Positions 1 through 4,441 of a stretch of 5,016 nt of DNA are shown here, piece after piece. Under the pieces are notes generated by a model. It was not told the origin of the DNA. It saw only the letters and a list, made by a program, of their open reading frames with translations, and searched no databases. Made by a program: the position numbers and the translations under genes. Position 1 is the stretch's first letter. Each line of letters opens with the position of its first letter. This DNA comes from Desulfatirhabdium butyrativorans. GTDB taxonomy: Bacteria > Desulfobacterota > Desulfobacteria > Desulfobacterales > JAIFKL01. The stretch lies in assembly GCA_022736535.1 (NCBI GenBank), contig DZCT01000387.1:1-5016 (forward strand). The letters are read 5' to 3'.

Positions 1-264
1 CAATTTTGAATTGAAATTAAAAGGAAAAAAAGACTTTTGAAAGAGGTCTAATATATGTTTAGGAAACATATCATAAAATCGCTGTACAGGCAAGCTTCTA
101 AAAAGAAACATCTGTCCTCTTTACAAGAATGTCATGTTCAAGTATTATTATTTTCAAAATGGTCCGGCAGAAAAATATTATCAAATCTGCCTGTTCCCAC
201 GCGGAGCGTGGGAAGGGGACCGCAGGGCAGAAAAATTCAACTGCGTAACTCATACCGCATTTAA
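1..264. other. Leader region without a convincing gene
   Basis: This stretch is AT-rich apart from the palindrome at 194-214. An open frame from 55 to 264 exists, but it runs through the palindromic repeat, has no Shine-Dalgarno match, and resembles no family I know, so I do not call it a gene. I find no promoter with well-spaced -35 and -10 boxes for the sensor gene starting at 265. No recognisable end of an upstream gene is visible. Confidence 0.5.
194..214. repeat. Perfect short palindrome, REP-like dispersed repeat
   Basis: The arms TTCCCACGC (194-202) and GCGTGGGAA (206-214) are perfectly complementary and enclose a 3-base loop, GGA. The core is GC-rich within an AT-rich leader, so it stands out from its surroundings. 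An 11-base direct repeat, GGCAGAAAAAT, lies on both sides (166-176 and 226-236), which could mark the edges of a larger inserted unit or be chance. Palindromes of this GTTCCCACGC type are, to my recollection, dispersed in many copies in some large deltaproteobacterial and cyanobacterial genomes. There is no T-run after it, so it does not look like an intrinsic terminator. Confidence 0.65.
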
Positions 265-1119
265 ATGAAAACCGATACATTATATTTCAAGGTCAATGCA
301 GCAAGCGGCATCATCAGCATTGTCATTGTCATTGTTTTCAGTCTGATACTTTATCCGTTTGAAATAAAAAGATATAATTTAAATATGAAAAATATCGGCT
401 TATTGCTGGATACCGTATTTCAGAACAAATATGAAGACATTGCCAATGAACTTTTTGCCGGACAGAAAAGAGCATTGGCTGTAACGCTCGGGGAAATATT
501 GAAAGTACAAGGCATTACAAAGGTCAGTGTGTATATGCCGGACGGCAAATTGTTTCTCGCAGGCGGCAAAACAGGTCATGACACCATGACACTGTCGGAA
601 CTGGAAGTTCTTAAACACTCAGACGCTTTTGTGATAAGCGATCATAAAGATCGTTCCCTGCGAACCTATTCAAGAAAAATCAAAGTGGCGGGAGAAAAGG
701 TCGGATATATAAAACTGTATTATGACCTTTCCGAACTGAAAAATGAAGTCCGGCTGACGATTGTTATTTTCCTCACGCTCTTATTAGCCACGCTGTTTCT
801 TGTATCTTTTCTGTTAAATCTCTTTCTCTCCCGTTTTGTGATAAGACCGATTTTTCTGCTCAGAAACGCCGTCCGGAAAGTTGAGCAGGGGCATTTGGGA
901 GAAACGGTCGCGCTTGATTCGGAAGACGAAATCGGGGACCTGGGCGATGCTTTTAACAGAATGTCTGTCCGTCTGTATGAAAGCCAGTCGGCAATCAGAA
1001 AAGCCGAAGAAAAATATCGCGGCATTTTTGAAAAACGCGATGGAGGGAATCTTTCAAAGCAGCCCCGAAGGCACTTTCATCAGCGCCAATCCTTCCATGG
1101 CCCGTATCTTGGGCTATGA
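265..1119 (+). CDS. Membrane sensor protein, N-terminal part (sensor domain, HAMP), frameshifted
   Basis: This frame encodes the front half of a membrane-bound signal sensor. A first transmembrane helix lies at about residues 12-32, followed by a roughly 130-residue extracytoplasmic domain. A second helix lies at about 164-188 and leads into a HAMP linker at about 188-240, recognisable from the VIRPI proline motif and the DEIGDLGDAFNRM segment. A PAS domain begins at about 250 (EEKYRGIFE) and is lost at once: residues after 257 are out-of-frame sequence ending at 1119. The PAS domain continues in the next frame from about 1036, so an extra A in the A5 run at 1031-1035 (or loss of two bases) splits the gene. 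Corrected by one base, the product would be about 503 residues ending at 1777. The ATG at 265 has no clear ribosome binding site, but it is the first start placing the helix near the N-terminus. The ligand is unknown. Confidence 0.75.
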   Translation: MKTDTLYFKVNAASGIISIVIVIVFSLILYPFEIKRYNLNMKNIGLLLDTVFQNKYEDIANELFAGQKRALAVTLGEILKVQGITKVSVYMPDGKLFLAGGKTGHDTMTLSELEVLKHSDAFVISDHKDRSLRTYSRKIKVAGEKVGYIKLYYDLSELKNEVRLTIVIFLTLLLATLFLVSFLLNLFLSRFVIRPIFLLRNAVRKVEQGHLGETVALDSEDEIGDLGDAFNRMSVRLYESQSAIRKAEEKYRGIFEKRDGGNLSKQPRRHFHQRQSFHGPYLGL

Positions 1120-1777
1120 TTCTCCTGAAGAACTGATGAACAGCGTCAGCAATATAGGAAAGCAGATTTATGCGGACCCCGGACAACGTGACAACACCTT
1201 GCGTCTTCTGGAACAATCCGATTCGGTTTCAAATTATGAATGCCGGTTCCGCCGCAAAGACGGCAGCATTATATGGGGAGTGCTTCAGGTACGGGGCTTC
1301 CGCGACACAGCAGGCAGACTGATCCGCACCGAAGGGCTTCTTGAAGACATTTCCGAGCGCAAACAGGCTTTGGAAAGTCTGCGGGCTTCCGAGAAAAAAT
1401 TCCGTGAACTCTACGAAGGCAGCCGGGACGGATACGCGATGACAGACATAACCGGGCGTTTTATCGAATGCAATTCCGCTTTCTGTGAAATGACCGGCTA
1501 CACCGTGGAAAAACTTCAGACCCTGACCTATCCGGATATAACCCCCGAAAAACACCATGAGACCGAAAGAGAACTGCTGAAAAATCAGGCGCTCAAAAGG
1601 GGCTATACTGATGTATATGAAACGGAAATTATAAAAAAAGACGGCACAGTCTTTCCGGCTGAATCCAGAGTTCATCTGATTCGGAACGAAGCAGGCGAAC
1701 CCGCGGGGTTTTGGGGCTTTATCCGTGATATCAGCGAGAAAAAAAAGCTTCAGGCAGAGGCGATGCTTCAGGTTTGA
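1040..1777 (+). CDS. Tandem PAS domains, C-terminal part of the frameshifted sensor
   Basis: This is the continuation of the sensor at 265. The frame is open from 881, but its translation before about 1036 is an out-of-frame reading of the HAMP region; ATG 1040 is the first in-frame methionine with meaningful sequence. PAS 1 runs from NAMEGIFQSSPEGTFISANP to about 1355, with the PAC-type motif RRKDGSIIWG and ending LEDISERK. PAS 2 starts near 1396 (EKKFRELYEGSRDGYAMTD), contains IIKKDGTVFPAESR, and ends FIRDISEKKKLQAEAML. In related proteins a histidine kinase core (HisKA plus HATPase_c) or a GGDEF domain usually follows this point. Here a stop follows three codons after the ML, and no H-box, N-box or GGDEF signature is found in any frame downstream. 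The product would bind a signal or cofactor but have no enzymatic output. A truncated kinase pseudogene is the likeliest reading; an independent PAS protein is the alternative. Confidence 0.75.
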   Translation: MEGIFQSSPEGTFISANPSMARILGYDSPEELMNSVSNIGKQIYADPGQRDNTLRLLEQSDSVSNYECRFRRKDGSIIWGVLQVRGFRDTAGRLIRTEGLLEDISERKQALESLRASEKKFRELYEGSRDGYAMTDITGRFIECNSAFCEMTGYTVEKLQTLTYPDITPEKHHETERELLKNQALKRGYTDVYETEIIKKDGTVFPAESRVHLIRNEAGEPAGFWGFIRDISEKKKLQAEAMLQV

Positions 1778-1878
1778 GCGGTTTTTTAAATTATCTGTCT
1801 GAGTTTACGGTGAAAATATAAAAACAGATTTTATTCCGTATTCCGGCACGCTTTTTGCATTTTCTGATTAACATGAGT

Positions 1879-1905
1879 TTGACATAAAAAATTGCGGTGT
1901 ATTCG
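1879..1905 (+). promoter_or_regulatory. Possible sigma70-like promoter for the receptor gene
   Basis: TTGACA at 1879-1884 matches the -35 consensus exactly. The best -10 candidate is TATTCG at 1900-1905, which is a poor match with a short 15-base spacer. TATAAT occurs at 1928-1933 but lies too close to the ribosome binding site to be a sensible -10 box. The inverted repeat TTGCG/CGCAA overlaps the candidate -10 region. Confidence 0.25.
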
Positions 1906-1936
1906 CAAAGAGGGGAGGATGCTGAACTATAATTAT

Positions 1937-1943
1937 AAGGAGG
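1937..1943 (+). promoter_or_regulatory. Strong Shine-Dalgarno site, supports start at 1948 or 1951
   Basis: AAGGAGG is a near-perfect anti-16S match. Two consecutive ATG codons follow, at 1948 (4-base spacer) and 1951 (7-base spacer). The second has the more usual spacing, so translation may begin at 1951, giving a signal peptide one residue shorter. Confidence 0.75.
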
Positions 1944-1947
1944 TTTT

Positions 1948-2145
1948 ATGATGAGAAATATCAGTTTGTTTGCAGTGATTCTTCTTGCCGTTGCTGCGGC
2001 ATGGGGAAATGTTGTATCTGCCGGGACAAAAGATGTGCTTGAAGGGCTTTCGCTGGCAGATCTGCTGAACCTGAATCACGACCGCTTCCAAGTTTCCGCA
2101 GGAAATCAGGGACATTCCGGCAAGCGTTGTGGTCGTTACCCGTGA
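1948..2145 (+). pseudogene. TonB-dependent receptor, signal peptide and N-terminus, frameshifted
   Basis: This frame supplies the export signal of an outer-membrane TonB-dependent receptor. Residues 1-25 form a classical Sec signal peptide with a positively charged start, a hydrophobic core (LFAVILLAVAAAW) and a likely cleavage after VVSA. The mature start, EGLSLADLLNL, resembles the N-terminal segment common in this receptor subgroup. Real coding sequence stops at about 2070; beyond that the frame is out of register and ends at 2145. The receptor continues one frame over from about 2075 (ITTASKFPQEIRDIPASVVVV). The change fits one inserted base or two deleted bases within roughly 2068-2076. 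The strong ribosome binding site shows the gene was once well expressed. Confidence 0.75.
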
Positions 2146-3121
2146 GGACATCAGAAAATACGGGTATCAGAGCGTGGAGGAAATTTTGCAGAATATTCCC
2201 GGCATGTACATGATTGACGACTACAACTGGACAGGAACCAAAAATTTCGGGGTGCGCGGGTTCTTTTCCACAGGCAATTTCAAAAATGTGATTGTAATGG
2301 TCAACGGCGTCAGGCAGGTGAAGTGCGCATGGGATTCCTATGACACCCAGAGTTTTTCTGTGCCGGTGCAGTCCACAGACCGGATCGAGGCGGTCAGAGG
2401 TCCCATGTCGGTCATGTACGGCTCCGGAGCATTCTTCGGAGCGGTCAACATTTTTACCGACGATCAGTACAACGATGATCCGGTCAGTATGATTTCGGCA
2501 TCCGCGGGCACCGACAAAACCTACAGAGGATTTGCCCGTATGAGCGGCAGGGAAAACGACATGTCTTACAGCCTCAATGCGTCTTATCACACGGATGACG
2601 GCGTTGATGTTCCGTTCGGCGATCTGATGAGCGATCCGTCAAGAGCCACACTGCCGCCGCCGAACTGGAATCTGAGTACCGACAGAACCGACGGTCTTTT
2701 GGACTCTGAGAGAAAATCCGTCTCGCTTGCCGCAAAATACAAAGATCTGTCCGTTGATCTGAGCTGCGCTGCATCGGAAAACGGAGCCCCGGATGCAGCA
2801 GGTTTCGGCTTGGAGCATAACAACAGAGCCTTACACGATGATGTGCGGGCGTATCTGACTTATGAAAAGAAAGCGACTGACCGGATGAGTCCGGTTCTGA
2901 AAGGCGGATATCACCGTTCTGATTTTGAAATTGATTACAGATCATGGTATCAGGGGACATATGCTATGATTCAGACAAAGGACCAGACTTTCGAGGCGGA
3001 ACTGAACGCCATCATCAATCCGATGTCTGACATGAACATCATCATCGGAGCAAGCATGCAGCAGACAGAAATAAACAACAGGAAAGATATTCCGATGGCG
3101 TCTAACGGCCTTCTTCAATGA
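2129..3121 (+). CDS. TonB-dependent receptor, plug domain and partial beta-barrel (frameshifted gene)
   Basis: This is the body of an outer-membrane receptor that takes up a ligand using TonB energy. In-frame homology begins upstream of the first usable start codon (GTG 2129), at about 2075, so that start is not authentic. The plug domain is clear: DIPASVVVVTREDIRKYGY, EEILQNIPGMY, NFGVRGF, VMVNGVRQ and the hallmark DRIEAVRGPMSVMYGSGAFFGAVNIFT. About 220 residues of beta-barrel follow, with alternating aromatic and polar segments (GFARMSGRENDMSYSLNASY, VLKGGYHRSDFEIDY). The frame closes at 3121 (MASNGLLQ then stop), but barrel sequence resumes in another frame at about 3108, indicating a second frameshift. 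The substrate cannot be told from sequence; siderophore, cobalamin or another ligand is possible. It is joined to the N-terminus at 1948 and the piece at 3123. Confidence 0.85.
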   Translation: MVVTREDIRKYGYQSVEEILQNIPGMYMIDDYNWTGTKNFGVRGFFSTGNFKNVIVMVNGVRQVKCAWDSYDTQSFSVPVQSTDRIEAVRGPMSVMYGSGAFFGAVNIFTDDQYNDDPVSMISASAGTDKTYRGFARMSGRENDMSYSLNASYHTDDGVDVPFGDLMSDPSRATLPPPNWNLSTDRTDGLLDSERKSVSLAAKYKDLSVDLSCAASENGAPDAAGFGLEHNNRALHDDVRAYLTYEKKATDRMSPVLKGGYHRSDFEIDYRSWYQGTYAMIQTKDQTFEAELNAIINPMSDMNIIIGASMQQTEINNRKDIPMASNGLLQ

Positions 3122-3122
3122 T

Positions 3123-3290
3123 ATGCAGATCAGAGATGTGTCAGTCAGATCCGAGGCGGTTTTTATGCAGGCTGACTGGAAACTGACAGATCAGTTTCTG
3201 ATTCTCGGCGGAATACGCCGGGACCGTATCGGAGATTATTCGATTGATGCTTATGGCGGTTATCCGGAAGAGGTTCGGAATACAAGGGAA
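3123..3290 (+). pseudogene. TonB-dependent receptor barrel fragment, 3' truncated
   Basis: This frame continues the receptor barrel. The segment VSVRSEAVFMQADWKLTDQFLILGGIRRDRIGDY is typical of a barrel strand pair in this family (the 'F.Q.D..LTD...L..G.R.D' pattern), followed by SIDAYGGYPEEVRNT. Homology in this frame probably starts at about 3108 (AFFNDMQIRD after removing one base of the GG at 3107-3108). Past about 3285 the reading no longer looks like a receptor, and the frame ends at 3347. All pieces together give only about 445 residues, whereas receptors of this class usually have 600-800. The C-terminal barrel strands, including the final aromatic-ended strand needed for assembly, are missing. 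The locus therefore cannot make a normal receptor. Confidence 0.65.
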
Positions 3291-3447
3291 CGTTACTTAC
3301 ATAAATGTTCAGACTGTAAATACAAACATTCAGAAATCGGAGCATAATATCCGCAATGCCCTGATTGCCAAGGGCAATACACTTGTCACCAACAACAGCA
3401 TTGCAATGACAGGCATGGCTGAAGATAACGCATTCACTGCCATCTGA
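3283..3447 (+). pseudogene. Fragment of a membrane sensor's extracytoplasmic domain
   Basis: This short frame reads QTVNTNIQKSEHNIRNALIAKG and then NTLVTNNSIAMTGMAEDNAFTAI before a stop at 3447. The pattern of a helical lead followed by NNS.A..GM.EDNAFTA is one I associate with the start of periplasmic (Cache-like) sensor domains of signalling proteins in sulfate reducers. It is a fragment: no transmembrane helix precedes it, because the sequence upstream is TonB receptor, and the rest of the domain is absent downstream. It was probably part of the same ancestral protein as the phosphatase tail at 3444-3665, with the middle deleted. The family assignment rests on pattern recognition alone. 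Confidence 0.5.
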
Positions 3448-3665
3448 AATCAGAACCCGGCGACTGCATGGTTCTTTATACAGACGGCATAACAGAAGCC
3501 CGCAGCAAAAAAGACGGGAGCATGTTTGAAGAGGAATCTCTTGTAAAAACGATTGAAAAATCAGGAAACAAATCAGCTTCACAAATTCATCTTGATACGC
3601 TTGAATCTTTAAAAGATTATGACAAGCCTGATGATGCCACTTTGTTTGTTATGAGAAGAGTTTAG
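3444..3665 (+). pseudogene. C-terminal remnant of a SpoIIE/RsbU-type PP2C phosphatase
   Basis: This frame encodes HLKSEPGDCMVLYTDGITEARSKKDGSMF and ends PDDATLFVMRRV, the last ~74 residues of the PPM/SpoIIE phosphatase fold. The Asp of YTDGITEA and the Asp pair of PDDAT are the conserved metal-binding positions near the C-terminus of these Mn/Mg-dependent serine phosphatases, which act in partner-switching pathways on anti-sigma antagonists. The N-terminal two thirds of the catalytic domain, with the other metal-binding aspartates, is missing, so it should be inactive. The only in-frame ATG (3468) is internal to the motif and has no good ribosome binding site. The original protein probably had a membrane sensor domain ahead of this domain; a piece of it may survive at 3283-3447. 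Confidence 0.8.
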
Positions 3666-3671
3666 GAGAGA

Positions 3672-3711
3672 TTTTATTATGAAAAATATTCATAATTGAA
3701 TCATAATAAAA
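3672..3711 (+). repeat. AT-rich inverted repeat before the binding-protein operon
   Basis: TTTTATTATGA (3672-3682) is perfectly complementary to TCATAATAAAA (3701-3711), an 11-bp stem around an 18-base loop. Smaller nested repeats (ATTCA/TGAAT at 3688-3701) offer alternative folds. It lies between the phosphatase remnant and the gene at 3722, and its right arm touches the AAGGG ribosome binding site at 3711-3715. It could be an operator, a weak terminator or an RNA fold affecting translation. A six-codon open frame from ATG 3679, preceded by GGAG at 3665-3668, lies within it and may be the remnant of a former gene start. Confidence 0.5.
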
Positions 3712-3721
3712 AGGGTAAAAC

Positions 3722-4441
3722 ATGTGCAAACCGAATAAGTATTTTCAAGTCTTTATTATTATAATTCTTGTCTCTTATGCCGTTTCCGCCCGGGGGGCGG
3801 AAACACTTTATGTTTTCTATCCCTCGGTTTTGACAGCCGCTTCCGTGCAGAAAAAACTGAGTGAAGCATGTAAGGGCATTGAAATCATGGTATTCGGCAG
3901 GTTTAAAGATTTTGAAGAGGGTGTTGTAAAAGATATGCCGGATGCGATTCTGACAAAACCGCCTGTTATTGAGCAGATCAAAGCTTATGCTGTCAGACTG
4001 AACGGGGTACGCGGCGGAAGTGCTGAAGAATCTTATGTTTTTCTTTCCGTGAATCTTTCCGTTGACAAAGGCGGCGATTTAAGCAGTCTTTCAAATATGC
4101 AAATCGGCATATTTGACATTCTCGGAAGGAAACAGACAGAAGCCTTTGCAGGAAAGTTTTTAAATCCTGTTCCCAAACTCCGGCGCGTTTCAAAAATGGA
4201 AGATCTGCTTCAAATGCTTACGTTCAATATGGCTGACGGGATTCTGATTCCTGAAATCTTTGTCAGTCATTACAAGGAAATATCAAAACTGAATTTTGCT
4301 GTGACGCCGGTTCCGAATATGAAGACAGGGATTCTTGCACTCGGCGTCAGACAGGGACAAGAGGCACCTTTGATTATAAAAACACTCACATCATTGGATA
4401 AACAATATATGGAACTGCTGCAGGTCGAACAATGGAAATAA
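3722..4441 (+). CDS. Periplasmic solute-binding protein, PhnD/SsuA-like
   Basis: The product (239 residues) is an exported periplasmic binding protein, intact from start to stop. Residues 1-23 form a Sec signal peptide with a hydrophobic stretch (VFIIIILVSYAV) and likely cleavage after VSA. The mature protein opens on a short strand (ETLYVFYPSV), and DAILTKPPVIEQIKAY, IGIFDILGRKQTEAFAGKF and LLQMLTFNMADGILIPE fit a two-lobed type II binding fold like the phosphonate/sulfonate-binding (PhnD/SsuA/transferrin) superfamily. At about 215 mature residues it is shorter than typical ABC binding proteins. No lipobox is seen. AAGGG at 3711-3715 gives a modest ribosome binding site with a 6-base spacer. 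The next gene overlaps by 10 bases, so the two are surely co-transcribed. No permease or ATPase gene is visible, so it may feed a sensor or TonB receptor rather than an ABC importer. Ligand unknown. Confidence 0.75.
   Translation: MCKPNKYFQVFIIIILVSYAVSARGAETLYVFYPSVLTAASVQKKLSEACKGIEIMVFGRFKDFEEGVVKDMPDAILTKPPVIEQIKAYAVRLNGVRGGSAEESYVFLSVNLSVDKGGDLSSLSNMQIGIFDILGRKQTEAFAGKFLNPVPKLRRVSKMEDLLQMLTFNMADGILIPEIFVSHYKEISKLNFAVTPVPNMKTGILALGVRQGQEAPLIIKTLTSLDKQYMELLQVEQWK
3782..3804. repeat. GC-rich hairpin inside the signal-peptide coding region
   Basis: GTTTCCGCCC (3782-3791) pairs perfectly with GGGCGGAAAC (3795-3804) across a GGG loop. It lies within codons for the end of the signal peptide and start of the mature protein. 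Its core TCCGCCC...GGGCGGA recurs as a perfect palindrome at 4538-4551 in the next gene, at the corresponding place just after the signal peptide. Confidence 0.6.

Larger units (their letters stand above)
1778..1947 (+). other. Intergenic region before the TonB-dependent receptor
   Basis: These 170 bases separate the truncated sensor from the receptor. All frames are closed by stops within short distances, and I recognise no remnant of a kinase domain. The region contains a possible promoter (TTGACA at 1879-1884) and a small inverted repeat, TTGCG (1892-1896) with CGCAA (1904-1908), that could be an operator. It ends in the ribosome binding site of the next gene. I see no GC-rich hairpin with a T-run that would terminate sensor transcription. 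Confidence 0.4.

Noticed and set aside
55..264. Open frame of 69 codons upstream of the sensor
   Set aside because: It reads through the palindromic repeat, has no ribosome binding site and no recognisable family, and is best explained as a chance open frame.
1026..1036. Programmed ribosomal frameshifting at TTTTTGAAAAAC
   Set aside because: The site lacks a classic slippery heptamer and there is no obvious stimulating Shine-Dalgarno or pseudoknot; a mutation or sequencing error is simpler.
1229..1675. 148-codon open frame on the - strand
   Set aside because: It is antisense to the two PAS domains, with no start signal or known motif.
1928..1933. TATAAT as a -10 promoter box
   Set aside because: It lies only 3 bases before the ribosome binding site, so a transcript starting there would barely include the Shine-Dalgarno, and no -35 box is at the right distance.
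1961..2590. 209-codon open frame on the - strand
   Set aside because: It lies opposite the clear receptor plug sequence, is compositionally odd (Cys/His/Arg rich), and is an antisense shadow.
3206..3220. Small inverted repeat CGGCG/CGCCG
   Set aside because: It has only a 5-bp stem inside conserved receptor coding sequence (LGGIRRD) and is probably a codon effect.
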